From Tissierella praeacuta_A (GTDB lineage: Bacteria > Bacillota > Clostridia > Tissierellales > Tissierellaceae), in contig NZ_JBEBOY010000001.1 in assembly GCF_040396155.1 (NCBI RefSeq), forward strand, positions 62,001 through 126,000: a DNA stretch of 64,000 nt, given 5' to 3'. Made by a program: the position numbers and the translations under genes. Below, piece by piece: positions 1 through 10,641 of the stretch. Within the stretch, counting starts at the first letter, position 1. Each line of letters begins with the position of its first letter. The notes under the pieces were generated by a model that was not told where the DNA came from, made no database searches, and worked only from the letters and a program-made list of their open reading frames with translations.

Positions 1-1017
1 ATAAATGGTGCTTTTTCAAATCTTTCTAATTTATCTTTTGAGCAAGCAACGAGCATAGTAGAGAGTCAATTTTTAACTACTACTGAAAGTCTATATTCTC
101 CTATCATATGGCAAGGAATTTCCATTTTAGTTGTTGCATTAATATTAATTGGTAGAGTTAAAAATGGAATTGAGAGAATAACAAAAACTCTTATGCCTGT
201 ATTATTTATTCTCTTAGTAATCTCTTGTATAAGAGCCCTAACATTACCAGGAGTTAAAGCAGGTTTTAACTTTCTATTTAAAATAGAGTTTTCAAAAATA
301 AATCCATCTGTTATTCTTTCTGCACTAGGTCTGGCATTCTTTAAGCTCTCTCTTGGAATGGGAACCATGATCACTTATGGAAGTTACTTTACGGAAGATA
401 ATAATTTAATTCATACATCTGCTAAAGTTGCATTATCAGATACATTTGTCTCTCTATTAGCTGGAGTTGCCATATTTCCAGTAGTATTCACTTTTGGTAT
501 AAAGCCAAATTCAGGACCTAGCCTTTTATTTAATACTATACCTTTAGTATTTTCACATATTCCATTTGGCAATCTATTAATTGTTGCTTTTTTTATTCTT
601 GCAGCCATTGCAGCTACTACTGCTTCTTTATCAATGGCAGAAGTTCCTATTGCCTTTATTACAGAAAAATGGAATATTAAAAGAAAATATTCAGTTATTA
701 TTGTATCATTATCTACGTTTATAGTAGGTGCCCTAACTGTACATCCCACTAGTATTTGGGGACATGTAACGATCTTTGGAAAGAATCTTTTTAGTTTGTT
801 CGACTATATATCGTCTAATATTATTCTACCCGTTGGAGGACTTCTAATAGCAATTTTTGTTGGTTATTTTGCTGATAAAAATAGTATATTAGATGAATTA
901 TCAAATAATCATAAACTAAACAACTCAAAAACTATTACTATTTATTACTTTGTCTTAAAATATATTACGCCAATACTTCTATTAATTGTATTTTTAAACT
1001 CATTAGGAATTATATAA
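1..1017 (+). CDS. Sodium:neurotransmitter symporter family transporter, C-terminal part
   Basis: The reading frame is open from the first base of the window, so the N-terminus lies outside it; about 338 codons are visible. The translation is a string of hydrophobic segments with loops typical of the bacterial SNF/NSS (LeuT-like) family, including the stretch GLAFFKLSLGMGTMITYGSY, which corresponds to the conserved Na+-binding helix region of these transporters. Members import amino acids or related solutes with sodium across the cytoplasmic membrane. The substrate cannot be read from the sequence. The gene ends at a strong bidirectional terminator shared with the convergent gene. Family assignment rests on remembered motifs and is fairly sure; function beyond a Na+-coupled solute importer is inference. 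Confidence 0.8.
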   Translation: MNGAFSNLSNLSFEQATSIVESQFLTTTESLYSPIIWQGISILVVALILIGRVKNGIERITKTLMPVLFILLVISCIRALTLPGVKAGFNFLFKIEFSKINPSVILSALGLAFFKLSLGMGTMITYGSYFTEDNNLIHTSAKVALSDTFVSLLAGVAIFPVVFTFGIKPNSGPSLLFNTIPLVFSHIPFGNLLIVAFFILAAIAATTASLSMAEVPIAFITEKWNIKRKYSVIIVSLSTFIVGALTVHPTSIWGHVTIFGKNLFSLFDYISSNIILPVGGLLIAIFVGYFADKNSILDELSNNHKLNNSKTITIYYFVLKYITPILLLIVFLNSLGII

Positions 1018-1022
1018 AATTT

Positions 1023-1060
1023 GGAGATAAGAATCGTTTGTAAGCTTCTTATCTCCTTTT
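1023..1060. terminator. Bidirectional intrinsic terminator
   Basis: An 11-bp perfect stem (1023-1033 with 1046-1056) closes a 12-base loop and is followed by a T run on the plus strand. It sits between two convergent genes and can serve both. Confidence 0.85.
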
Positions 1061-1070
1061 ATTTTTATCT

Positions 1071-2870
1071 TTATCCTATTGTAATTACTGAATATAGATG
1101 TGCGAGTGGATTATTGTTTATATCGTCTCCAAAGGCATAGAGTATACCATCTGCAATCTTTTTATATTTTTCTTCTTTAGTTAAATTGTATAATTTTAAC
1201 AAACTCATTAAAGCAAAAGAGTTTCCGGATGGTATAGCTCCATCATAAAAATCCTTTGGTCTTAAAATTAGCTGTTCTGATACATTACTATAGAAATATA
1301 GCCCTCCTTCTTTATCATCCCAAAATAGATTTAACATATTTTCAGTTAACTTCATGCCAATATTTAAATATACTTCCTCCTTTGTAGATTCAAATAATTG
1401 TAGAAGTCCATATATAAAGAAGGCATAGTCTTCTAAGAAACCAATGTTATAAGATTTTCCATCTATATAAGTAGATAATAAATATCCTTCTTTGTCTATA
1501 CAATTTGCTATAATAAAATCTGCTGATTCTTTTGCTATTTCACTGTAATATTCATTATTAAATACTCTAGAAGCATATGCTAAACTACCTATCATTAAAC
1601 CATTCCATGAAGTTAATATTTTTTCATCCCTATGAGGTTTAACTCTTTTCTCTCTATATTCAAATAAGATTTCATTGTCTTTATCAAGTTTTAATTTATC
1701 TGATTCTGATATCTCTTTTAAATCATGTAAAATTAAATTAGGATTATTGTAACCTTCAAAATTTCCATCTTCTGTAATATCATAATATCTAGAATATAAT
1801 TCTCCTAAATCTTTACCTAGAACATTTATTACCTCATCATAACTCAATATATAAAACTTTCCTTCTTCACCTTCTGATTCTGCATCTAATGCTGAGAAAA
1901 ATCCTCCATCATTATGCATCATATCCCTTACCACAAATTTATATATCTTTTCAGCTACCTCTTTATAGAATACCTTTCCAGTTATTTCATATGCTCTTGT
2001 ATAGACAATTCCTAATAGTGCATTGTCATATAACATTTTTTCAAAATGAGGTATTAACCATTTCTCATCTACAGAATATCTATAAAATCCATAGCCTATA
2101 TGGTCAAATATACCTCCTTTATACATCTTTTCTAAAGTAATTTCTCCTATTTCTAATGCTTTTTTATCTCCATTTTTACTTCTATATTCTAAAAGAAACC
2201 AAAGATATTGTGGCATAGGAAACTTTGGATATAGTCCAAAACCACCATTCTTTTTATCAAATATACTTACCAATCCATCTTTTGCATCATCAGCTACTGT
2301 ATCTTTAATATTTCCATTTTCGTTAACTAAATATCTTTTTTTAACTTCTTCCAATATATATTGGGATTCCTCTAAAACTTTATCTTTATCACTATTCCAT
2401 AATTTATTTATTCTTTCTAGTAAATCAATTATTCCCGTCATCCTATTTGTAGTCCTCTTAGGGAAATAAGTCCCAACAAAAAAAGGTTTACCTTCTGGGG
2501 TTGCCAAAGTATTAAGCGGCCATCCTCCAGCTCCTGTCATAGCTTCAGAAAATGTCATATATACTTTATCAATATCTGGTCTTTCTTCCCTGTCTACTTT
2601 AATAGGTACAAAGTATTCATTTAGTACTTTAGCGACTTCTTCGTCTTGGAATGATTCACGGTTCATTACATGGCACCAATGGCATGTAGCTATCTATAAC
2701 CAATTTCAGGAGTACCCAATAGATAAAAAAACAGGTTTGTTCTCCTCTTTAGCTTTGTTTAAAGCTTCTTCTCCCCATGGATACCAATTTACTGGATTAT
2801 ACGCATGTTGTAGTAAGTATGGAGATTTTTCATGAATCAATCTATTGGGTACTCTATTTGAGTTAGGCAT
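1071..2870 (-). pseudogene. DUF255 / YyaL-type thioredoxin-domain protein, interrupted by in-frame stops
   Basis: The N-terminal piece (from ATG at 2870, SD AAGGAG nine bases upstream) gives MPNSNRVPNRLIHEKSPYLL and runs to FLSIGYS. Then come TGA, a few codons and TAG, after which the same frame resumes with ATCHWCHVMNRESF and continues for over 530 residues to 1071. Intact relatives (bacterial YyaL, related to human SPATA20) read IGYSTCHWCHVM without a break, so about 21 extra bases carrying two stops have been inserted at the thioredoxin-like CHWC site, with no net frameshift. The rest (a six-hairpin glycosidase-like barrel) looks intact. A shorter product might start at ATG 2666, but it would lack the CHWC motif. 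Called a pseudogene; sequencing error is the main alternative. Confidence 0.8.
2710..2854. repeat. 15-bp perfect inverted repeat at the DUF255 lesion
   Basis: GAGTACCCAATAGAT at 2710-2724 is the exact reverse complement of 2840-2854. One arm lies in the codons for VPNR near the start of the gene, the other at IGYS, directly beside the stop-carrying insertion. This suggests that the lesion was copied or templated from the other arm. Confidence 0.8.
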
Positions 2871-2941
2871 GTTATCACGCTCCTTTATTAAGTATATTTT
2901 TAATATTATACCCAAAATAGCTAGATGGTATTAGGTAAAAT

Positions 2942-2982
2942 AAAAAGATCATGAGCTGGTCTATTAAGCTTATAATCTTTTT
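2942..2982 (-). terminator. Intrinsic terminator after polC
   Basis: An imperfect stem (AAAGAT-AT-AGCT paired with AGCT-AT-ATCTTT, single mismatches between blocks) is followed on the minus strand by a T-rich run, 43 bases past the polC stop codon. Confidence 0.6.
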
Positions 2983-3024
2983 GTTTAATATAAATATTCA
3001 ATTACTATATAAACGACACGTTTA

Positions 3025-6000
3025 TTAGATTACATCAAAAAAACTAATTTGATCACTCTCTGGAAGACCTTTTAGACAGTCAAACTTTTTAAGTGAATCT
3101 ATGGCAGCATTTCCAATCTTAGCACGTTTCCTTAGATCTTCTATAGAGCTAAAAGGCTCTTCCTTAGCTGCATTATAGATACCTTCTGCAGCAACAGTTC
3201 CCATTCCTGATATACAGTTTATAGGTGGTCTTAAAGAATCCTCTTCAATTAGGAATTTAGTTGCATGGGATTTATATAAATCAATAGGTAAAAAACTAAT
3301 TCCCCTTTCATACATTTCCAAAACCAATTCCAAATCATCGTACATATCCTTATCCTTAGGAGTAACATCATTTCCCAAGGCTTCAATTTCCCTCATCTTT
3401 TCTTTAACCTTTTCTTTACCAAATATCATAAATTCTGCATCAAATGCTTTTGCCCTAATTGAAAAATATACTGCATAATATGCCTTAGGTATATGAACCT
3501 TAAACCATGCTATTCTAAAAGCCATCATTACATAGGCTGCAGCATGGGCTTTAGGAAACATGTACTTTATCTTTTTACATGAATTAATATACCATTCTGG
3601 TACATCACACTCTCTCATTAATGTCTCATATTCTGGCCATTTTGGCTCCTTTAAAGCCTTTCCTTTACGAACTGTTTCCATTATCTTAAAAGCAGTATTT
3701 GGTGGTAAACCCTTTTTAATAAGATAAACCATAATATCATCTCTAGTACATACTGCATCACTTATACTATCTATTATTTTTGAATCAATTAAATCCTTTG
3801 CATTTCCAAGCCATACATCTGTACCATGGGAAAGTCCAGATATACATATTAATTCCATGAAGGTCTTTGGCAATGTATCTAAGAGCATTCCCCTTACAAA
3901 TCTAGTACCGAATTCAGGAATGCCAAATGTTCCTATCTTAGAATTTATCTGTTCTGGCATTACTCCCAAAGCATCTGTAGATGAAAATATGGACATGGTC
4001 TTTTTATCATCCATAGGTATTTTTTGTGGATCTACTCCAGTAATGTCTTGGAGCATTCTTATAACTGTTGGGTCATCGTGACCTAATATATCTAATTTCA
4101 ATAAGTTCTCATCAATAGAGTGATAGTCAAAATGGGTTGTTATAATATCAGAATTTGAATCATCAGCAGGATGCTGAACTGGACAAAATTCAAAGATTTC
4201 TCGTCCCTTTGGTACAACTATTATTCCCCCTGGATGCTGACCCGTGGTTCTTTTAATACCTGTACAACCTTTTGATATTCGGATAATTTCCGCCTTATTT
4301 GCTGTTATGTTTTTTTCCTCAAAATATTTTTTCACATAGCCAAATGCTGTTTTATCTGCAATTGTACCTATAGTTCCTGCCTTAAAGGTTGTGCCTTTAC
4401 CGAATATAACTTCTGTATATCTATGGGCCTTTGCCTGATATTCTCCAGAGAAATTTAAGTCTATATCCGGCTCCTTGTCACCATTAAATCCTAAAAAGGT
4501 CTCAAAAGGTATATCTATACCATCTTTAGTTAAATCTTCTCCACAAACTGGACATATCTTATCAGGTAGGTCAAAGCCAAGTTTATAACCATAATCCGAG
4601 AAATCCGAATGCTTGCATTTTGAACATCTATAATGAGGTGGTAAAGCATTTACTTCTGTTATACCAGTCATATATGCTACAACAGAGGAACCAACAGAGC
4701 CTCTAGACCCTACAAGATAACCGTCCTCATTGGATTTCCATACCAGTTTTTGTGCGATAATATACATTACTGAGAATCCATTTTTTATAATAGAATCCAA
4801 CTCTCTATCAAGTCTTTCCTGTACAATTTCAGGTAATGGATTTCCATAAAGTTCATGAGCCTTCCCATAAGTAATATCTCGAATTGTCTTCTCGCAACCC
4901 TCTATATGTGGTGTAGCTTTTTCTGGTGAAATAGGACTAATTTGCTCACACATATCAGAAATCTTATTAGTATTTGTAACTACAACCTCATAAGCCTTTT
5001 CCTCTCCTAAGTATGAAAATTCCTTAAGCATTTCCTCTGTAGTTCTTAAATACAAAGGAGCCTGATTGTCTGCATCTTTATATCCCTGTCCTGTTTCCAA
5101 TATACGCCTATATATTTCATCCTCAGGATCTAAGAAATGAACATCTCCTGTAGCTACTACAGGTTTGTTTAATTTTTCTCCAAGACGTACAATCTTTCTA
5201 TTGATTTCCTTTAAACCTTCTATATTCTCCACTTGCTCATTTCTGACTAAATAATCATTATTTCCTAAAGGCTGAACTTCTAAATAATCATATTCCTTTG
5301 CAATTGACTCAATTTCCTCCTCGGATTTTCCTAAAAGTATTGCCTGATAAAGCTCTCCTTCGCTGCAGGCAGTGCCAAGAATTAATCCCTCAGAATATTT
5401 TTTATATAGACTTTTTAAAATACGTGGTCTTTTATAAAAATAATCTAAATGAGAATAAGATACAAGCTTATATAGATTCTTTAATCCGATATAATTCTTT
5501 GCAAGAATTATAGCATGATAGGTCCTAAGCTTTTTGTACTCCTCCTTCTTAGCCTCCTCAGTAGAAGCATATATATCTATGTCTTCAAGGGTTTCGACAC
5601 CCATTTCCTTTAGCTTCTCAAGCATAATATTAAATACCTTTACAGTAGTATCCACATCATCTAAGGCTCTGTGAGCAACTTCGACCTTTATGCCAAGATT
5701 TTTAGCTATTCTTCCTAATTTATAGCTTTTAAAATCAGGGAATATTTCATGAGCTAAGGACAAGGTATCTATATATGTGAAGTCAAAATCATACCCTAGT
5801 ACCCTTGCATTCTGCTTTAAAAAGTTAATATCAAAATCAGCATTATGTGCAACTAAAACACTTCCATTAATAAAATCTAACATTTTAGGAAAAACCTTGT
5901 CTATAGTTTCTGCATGTTTAACCATATCGTCAGTTATATTAGTAATCTCCACAACCCTTTGCGGAATGGGTTTTTCAGGATTTACAAATGTGCTGAACTT

Positions 6001-7362
6001 ATCTATTACCTCTCCGTCCTTAAGTTTCATAATTCCTATTTCAGTAATTTTTTCTGTTACTGCTGAAAATCCTGTTGTTTCCAAATCAAGCACACAATAT
6101 GTAGTATCTATGCTCTGTCCCTGAGGTTTTGTTACAGAAGGCTTTTTATCTGGTGCTAAGTAAGCTTCTACTCCATATATAACCTTCATATCTGGATTAT
6201 CTCTCCCTAAAAGCTTATGAGCTTCAGGAAAGGACTGTACCACCCCATGATCTGTTATTGCAATAGATTTCATTCCCCAGCTCATAGCTCTTTTAATTAA
6301 ATCAGTAGCACTGGTCATTGCATCCATCTGACTCATTTGGGTATGCATATGAAGCTCTACTCTCTTCATCTCTGCATTATCTTCTCTTATAACCCTCTTT
6401 ATTCCTTCTGTTTCTACTATAGTATTGGCAATAATCTCAACTTCTCCTGAAAACTTGCTATAGCCTGCATTTCCAGAAAGTCTAACACCTTTAGCTTTTT
6501 TAATCTTATTTAACACTTCAATGTCTTCATTCTTTATGAAAGACTTACAAGTAATTGAACTTGAGCCATCGTATAAATCAAAAGAAATTAATATCTTCCC
6601 ACTTCTTAATTCCCTTGATTCTATATTGGATATTTCACCCTCTATGGCTACCTTCCCCTCATAAGGTGTAATATCAGTAATTTTTGTTATAGCTTCTTTA
6701 ATTTTAGAACTTCTACCTAGTATTAATGATGGATCATTCTTTTTCCCATTAGTTTCTATCTTTATTTCTTGTTTTTTTACACTTTCCTTTGGTAATTTGA
6801 AATCATTGTTTCCTTGTGTAGTCCTAACTTCCTCTTGAATTGACTTAATTTCATTTGTATACATATTCTCTTGCAGCTTTTTTAACTCTTCATTGCATAT
6901 TTTATCAACAAAATTTATTTCATATTCTCTGCCATAAATGTTTTTTACAGTTTTTCTGATCCTTTTATTATAGTCCATGGAATTTAAGACATTTGCTGCT
7001 GGAATCTTAAAATAAAAATTAATAGTATTTTCAAATACTTCAAATTCACATTTGTTTATGGTTGCCTTTAAGACTGGGTATTTATCTGACATGCGAAATA
7101 TAATATCTCTTAGTTCGTCTTCTGTAGGAATCTTATTAACTTTCTCAGAATACTCTACAGTGATTTTAGAATCATTTAATGAAAATCTTTCCTTTATAAA
7201 ATTATTAAGTCCTTCAATTTCTCTAATTTCAATATATTTATCAGCTCTAATCTTCATTTCTAGGGTTTTATCTTCTTTCCTCAAAACAACCCCTTCTACT
7301 ATTGCATTATTTATATTACCTTTTATTTCATAATCATTGAAAATTTCATTTATTCTCTTCAT
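3025..7362 (-). CDS. polC: DNA polymerase III alpha subunit, Gram-positive PolC type
   Basis: Replicative polymerase with built-in proofreading, 1445 residues, the normal PolC length. Domains in order: an N-terminal domain and OB fold (about 1-330), a PHP domain (MHTQMSQMDAMTS near 336) split by an inserted DnaQ-type 3'-5' exonuclease (CVLDLETTGF near 422; HNADFD; HRALDDVDTT), the Cys4 zinc motif (CSKCKHSDF and CPVCGE), the polymerase active site with the catalytic aspartates PDIDLNFSGEYQ near 967, and the C-terminal palm/fingers region (HAAAYVMMAFRIAWFK near 1270). All catalytic motifs are present. ATG at 7362 is preceded by AGGAG. PolC is diagnostic of Firmicutes. The gene stands alone between terminators, without the usual proS or rimP neighbours in this window. 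Confidence 0.97.
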   Translation of the reverse strand: MKRINEIFNDYEIKGNINNAIVEGVVLRKEDKTLEMKIRADKYIEIREIEGLNNFIKERFSLNDSKITVEYSEKVNKIPTEDELRDIIFRMSDKYPVLKATINKCEFEVFENTINFYFKIPAANVLNSMDYNKRIRKTVKNIYGREYEINFVDKICNEELKKLQENMYTNEIKSIQEEVRTTQGNNDFKLPKESVKKQEIKIETNGKKNDPSLILGRSSKIKEAITKITDITPYEGKVAIEGEISNIESRELRSGKILISFDLYDGSSSITCKSFIKNEDIEVLNKIKKAKGVRLSGNAGYSKFSGEVEIIANTIVETEGIKRVIREDNAEMKRVELHMHTQMSQMDAMTSATDLIKRAMSWGMKSIAITDHGVVQSFPEAHKLLGRDNPDMKVIYGVEAYLAPDKKPSVTKPQGQSIDTTYCVLDLETTGFSAVTEKITEIGIMKLKDGEVIDKFSTFVNPEKPIPQRVVEITNITDDMVKHAETIDKVFPKMLDFINGSVLVAHNADFDINFLKQNARVLGYDFDFTYIDTLSLAHEIFPDFKSYKLGRIAKNLGIKVEVAHRALDDVDTTVKVFNIMLEKLKEMGVETLEDIDIYASTEEAKKEEYKKLRTYHAIILAKNYIGLKNLYKLVSYSHLDYFYKRPRILKSLYKKYSEGLILGTACSEGELYQAILLGKSEEEIESIAKEYDYLEVQPLGNNDYLVRNEQVENIEGLKEINRKIVRLGEKLNKPVVATGDVHFLDPEDEIYRRILETGQGYKDADNQAPLYLRTTEEMLKEFSYLGEEKAYEVVVTNTNKISDMCEQISPISPEKATPHIEGCEKTIRDITYGKAHELYGNPLPEIVQERLDRELDSIIKNGFSVMYIIAQKLVWKSNEDGYLVGSRGSVGSSVVAYMTGITEVNALPPHYRCSKCKHSDFSDYGYKLGFDLPDKICPVCGEDLTKDGIDIPFETFLGFNGDKEPDIDLNFSGEYQAKAHRYTEVIFGKGTTFKAGTIGTIADKTAFGYVKKYFEEKNITANKAEIIRISKGCTGIKRTTGQHPGGIIVVPKGREIFEFCPVQHPADDSNSDIITTHFDYHSIDENLLKLDILGHDDPTVIRMLQDITGVDPQKIPMDDKKTMSIFSSTDALGVMPEQINSKIGTFGIPEFGTRFVRGMLLDTLPKTFMELICISGLSHGTDVWLGNAKDLIDSKIIDSISDAVCTRDDIMVYLIKKGLPPNTAFKIMETVRKGKALKEPKWPEYETLMRECDVPEWYINSCKKIKYMFPKAHAAAYVMMAFRIAWFKVHIPKAYYAVYFSIRAKAFDAEFMIFGKEKVKEKMREIEALGNDVTPKDKDMYDDLELVLEMYERGISFLPIDLYKSHATKFLIEEDSLRPPINCISGMGTVAAEGIYNAAKEEPFSSIEDLRKRAKIGNAAIDSLKKFDCLKGLPESDQISFFDVI

Positions 7363-7769
7363 TGCACTCCTAACCTTCTCATAAAATATTTCAATATATT
7401 AATATTATACAAGATAAACTTATTATTTTAAAGTCGGGATGATTAATAATCATTATCCCCTTTTAATATCATTTACTATCTATCTTTGACTATAGTCCTA
7501 TCTTTCTATTCCTTATTAGTTAATTTTTTAAGAATCAATCTATTAAGTTATCTATTCTTATTCAAAGAATATTACCTCCCATTTTTTTGAATTTTAATTT
7601 ACATATCCTCTTCCCCAATAATATAAAGTACATGCCCAACATTATTAAAAAAGATTCTGATATGGAAATAAAATAATATCTAAATAGATGACAAATCTTG
7701 ATGATAAAGATACTACGAATAATCTAGTTATATTGTAACATTAAACATGACTTCCTTGCCCCATGAATA
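7363..7769. other. Intergenic region upstream of polC
   Basis: AT-rich, with stops in all frames. A hairpin with a 3-base bulge at about 7436-7459 is followed by CTTTT on the plus strand and may be a relic terminator. The polC promoter should be here, but no convincing -35/-10 pair stands out. No gene is recognised. Confidence 0.5.
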
Positions 7770-8954
7770 TCAGCCTAACTTCTCTGCTACAACTTTAATC
7801 AACTCTTCTAAAGAAACCGTTCCATTAGAATAGGTTAAAAATATAACTTGCTTTCCTTTTCTATATAATAGAATTTTTTTATTTTCTTTCTCAACTCCAT
7901 AACAGCTAAATTCATTTTCTTTTTCAATTACATTAAGTGATAAAGAATATCTCTCTTTTTCTCTTGCTAAAATATCCTTTTCCAAGCCCCTTGCAATAAA
8001 ATCAAATCTTGTCAAATAATAATCCTCTCTTAACATAGGTTCTATTTCTGTCCTCTTCTGATCTTTATCAATTAATACTACTGATTCTACTAAAGTATTA
8101 TCTTTTTGTATCAAAAGATTCCAGTCTTGATATATAACATTTCCATAGTCTATACCATCATCTTTATAAAAACTCCTACTCCTATCACGACGATAGTCCA
8201 TTGGCTCAATATCAGCTATAGTAATCATTGGTAAACTTTCTAAATCATCAATTTCACTAAGATTTGTTTTTTTATTTTGAGATATTTTATGGGAAAGAAT
8301 TCCTATCATAGCTACTATGAAAAAATAGAAAATAATTTTTCTAATTATAAATTTCGTTTTCATCAAAGAATAATCTCCTTGATGTTTTAAAAATTCTCCA
8401 GTATCTAATGTTTTCTCAATTTTTCCCAACCTTATTTTTTTCTCTTTAGATTTATAGATAGAAAAAAGTGGAATGATAAAAGCATAAAATTCATTTCCTT
8501 TTGCTAAAGCAAAATAAAGACCATCTCTTAATTTCATCATTACAGTAAGAATTATAATTATTATAGTACAAATTAGACTAAATATATTAAGAGCTTTTTC
8601 ACCAAAAATTTCCTTCCTTGCAGTACTTAAAGCTAATTTTTGTGCTTCTGGAGTTTCATATAATTCCTTCAGTTGTGAACCTTCCTCCGAAGAAAATATT
8701 AAAAATGAATCTTTTTTCCCAGCAAAATTCCAACCTTCTTCTTTAAGTTTCTCAATTATTCTTTCTTGTTTATCATCACTAATAACATCAATTCTATAGT
8801 TTAATGATTTAGGCTGTCCTTCTTTAAAATAGGCAAAAATTCTACCTATTTTTTGTAAGTGAAGTCCTTTTCTAGACATTTCAGAGAAATATTCTTCATG
8901 TTCTTGAAGATAAAATAAATCTCCAACAAGAATTTTTCGAATCATTTTACTCAT
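7770..8954 (-). CDS. DUF2812 domain membrane protein
   Basis: 394 residues. The N-terminal third (about 1-110, starting MSKMIRKILVGDLFYLQEHE) matches the DUF2812 pattern, with the typical EEYFSEMSRKGLHLQKIG and EEGWNF elements. It is followed by a hydrophobic hairpin (about 122-170), a further membrane segment (about 203-222), and a C-terminal soluble domain of about 160 residues outside it. DUF2812 proteins are usually encoded beside a PadR-type regulator and are of unknown function; here no PadR gene is adjacent, the nearest being at 15.2 kb. The start at 8954 has a GGGG-type SD; an alternative ATG lies three codons downstream. The family call is reasonable; no role is proposed. Confidence 0.7.
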   Translation of the reverse strand: MSKMIRKILVGDLFYLQEHEEYFSEMSRKGLHLQKIGRIFAYFKEGQPKSLNYRIDVISDDKQERIIEKLKEEGWNFAGKKDSFLIFSSEEGSQLKELYETPEAQKLALSTARKEIFGEKALNIFSLICTIIIIILTVMMKLRDGLYFALAKGNEFYAFIIPLFSIYKSKEKKIRLGKIEKTLDTGEFLKHQGDYSLMKTKFIIRKIIFYFFIVAMIGILSHKISQNKKTNLSEIDDLESLPMITIADIEPMDYRRDRSRSFYKDDGIDYGNVIYQDWNLLIQKDNTLVESVVLIDKDQKRTEIEPMLREDYYLTRFDFIARGLEKDILAREKERYSLSLNVIEKENEFSCYGVEKENKKILLYRKGKQVIFLTYSNGTVSLEELIKVVAEKLG

Positions 8955-9609
8955 CTGCTCATACCCCTACTTTCTATGTATTTTTTCTTCAAATATTATA
9001 AATATTCAATACTAAATCAGTAGATTTATGACAATAAATTATGTCCTTATATAAAGCTTCCCCACTTAAATACTTCTATTTCAATTAGACTATATTTATC
9101 ACTATCTTGTTTTGCTGTTTTTAACTAAAATACGGATTATGTAATTATTATTTTAAATTCATAGATAAAGATTTTTCACTTTCAAAATTTTAAGGCACCT
9201 ACCACCTTGATTTTTTAGTAAATTCGACCTTATCCCTACTATACTTATATACTAACACAAAAGAACCTTTTAAAAAAGTTATGGATTTAAAGTATTGTAC
9301 TAGTTCTATTCATAAACAACAAAGTTGAGAGTTTTTTACTCTCAACTTAAAATGCAAAATAATCTTCTAATTATCATTAATAATGAAGTTAATGCAAAAT
9401 ACCCAATGAGATTTCTCCCCAAATCTGCACAACAAAACTTGCCCCTGCTTAAAGCAAAGATAATAGTTGCACTTATTTAATTTATTATTTAGCAAGAAAT
9501 GTAATAATCAATGCAGTCCCTTCATCCTATTGTTAGAATAAACAATATTAATACTCCATTGTCTAAAAATAAAACTATTAATGAAGTATTTTCATATACA
9601 TTGGGTTTT
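8955..9609. other. Long intergenic region, possible gene relic
   Basis: 655 bases without an intact gene. A perfect 10-bp stem with a 7-base loop lies at 9322-9348 and could terminate minus-strand transcription, although its T run is weak. On the minus strand around 9400-9540, short hydrophobic stretches (for example ALIITFLAK and AGASFVVQIWGEISLGIL) are separated by stops, which looks like the relic of a membrane protein. I could not identify the ancestor. Confidence 0.4.
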
Positions 9610-10641
9610 CTAAATTAAATATTTGATTAATAAATTTGTTGTATTTATTATAGACCTAATATGAGTTCTTTCATAATGGTGTGATGCATCTACAGCTGGT
9701 CCTAAGGCAGCAAAAATTACATCTTTCCCCTGTAACATACATTGACTGGCATCGGAACTATAAAAATTATACAAGTCAACAACATAATCTATATTATTCT
9801 CCTCTGCTATGTCTACAAGTCTGTTTCTGAATTCATAATCATATGGACTCTTTTTGTCTTTCGCTGCGATACTTACACTGAACTCATTAGATTCTTGCCC
9901 TTCACCTACTATTCCCACATCTATCGCTATCATTTCCTTTGTCTTTTCTGGAATAAAAGAAACTCCATGACCTGCTTCTTCATAATTACTAATGTAAAAA
10001 TATGTAGTATGCTTTGGTGTTAGAGAATTTTTTTTGAAGTATCTGCATATTTCTAATACTATAGCTACTGCTAACTTATTATCTAAATACCTCGATTTTA
10101 CAAATCCAGATTCTGTTATTTCAGTTCTGGTATCCATGGCGATATAATCCCCTACCCTAATGCCCAAGTCCAATACATCTTTCTTTGATTTCACTATTTC
10201 ATCTATTCTAACAAACATATTAGTTTGATCTCTAACTACGCTTGCCTTTTCTTGTCCATATATATGAGTAGAAGCCATCCTTGGAATTATAGATCCTCGA
10301 ATCTTTTTACCTTTTCTTGTTATTACGTAACAATTTTCTCCTTCCACCGCCGACCAGCTGCCACCACCAACCCTAGTATACCTTAACTTAACATCATTAG
10401 TTATTTCCTTGACCATTCCTCCTAAGGTATCAATATGTGCCGATATCAACACATGTTCATCGTCATTCTGCCCCTTTAAAGTTGCGATTAAAGCCCCTGT
10501 GTTAGTTATTTGTGTATTTAGTCCCAATTCCTCGAAATCCTTTTGGATTTCTAATATAGCCTGTTTTGTATTTCCAGTTGGACTTGGTATATCTAAATAT
10601 TTTTTCATACTACCTAAGATCCTTTGTACACCAATACTCAA
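9610..10641 (-). CDS. M42 family metallopeptidase (aminopeptidase / FrvX type)
   Basis: A di-metal aminopeptidase of the M42 (glutamyl/deblocking aminopeptidase, TET) family. It shows LDIPSPTGNTKQAI near the N-terminus, the first metal ligand in SAHIDTLGG, the RYLDNKLAVAI aspartate, the catalytic EEAGHG (NYEEAGHGVSF), the IAIDVG aspartate, and a late histidine in SHHYERTH. Length is about 343 residues, normal for the family. I prefer TTG at 10641: AAAGGGGG lies at the right distance before it, whereas ATG at 10662 would begin upstream of that SD and has none. It is probably cytosolic and trims peptides to amino acids, in keeping with a peptide-fermenting lifestyle (inference). It is monocistronic. 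Confidence 0.9.
   Translation of the reverse strand: MSIGVQRILGSMKKYLDIPSPTGNTKQAILEIQKDFEELGLNTQITNTGALIATLKGQNDDEHVLISAHIDTLGGMVKEITNDVKLRYTRVGGGSWSAVEGENCYVITRKGKKIRGSIIPRMASTHIYGQEKASVVRDQTNMFVRIDEIVKSKKDVLDLGIRVGDYIAMDTRTEITESGFVKSRYLDNKLAVAIVLEICRYFKKNSLTPKHTTYFYISNYEEAGHGVSFIPEKTKEMIAIDVGIVGEGQESNEFSVSIAAKDKKSPYDYEFRNRLVDIAEENNIDYVVDLYNFYSSDASQCMLQGKDVIFAALGPAVDASHHYERTHIRSIINTTNLLIKYLI

Noticed and set aside
2660..2710. TGA in the DUF255 gene as a selenocysteine codon
   Set aside because: A TAG follows four codons later in the same frame, the position does not align with a catalytic cysteine (the CHWC motif lies after it), and no SECIS-like stem was evident.
2710..2854. Inverted repeats as an invertible (phase-variable) switch
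   Set aside because: Inverting the segment would destroy the coding of the N-terminus instead of restoring it, and no recombinase gene is near.
3025..7362. Several open frames of 70-115 codons on the opposite strand of polC, and similar ones opposite other genes
   Set aside because: They are shadows of genuine genes without ribosome sites or recognisable domains.
9322..9348. Perfect hairpin in the 8955-9609 gap as a mobile-element end
   Set aside because: It is a single isolated copy with no transposase nearby or target-site duplication; a relic terminator is simpler.
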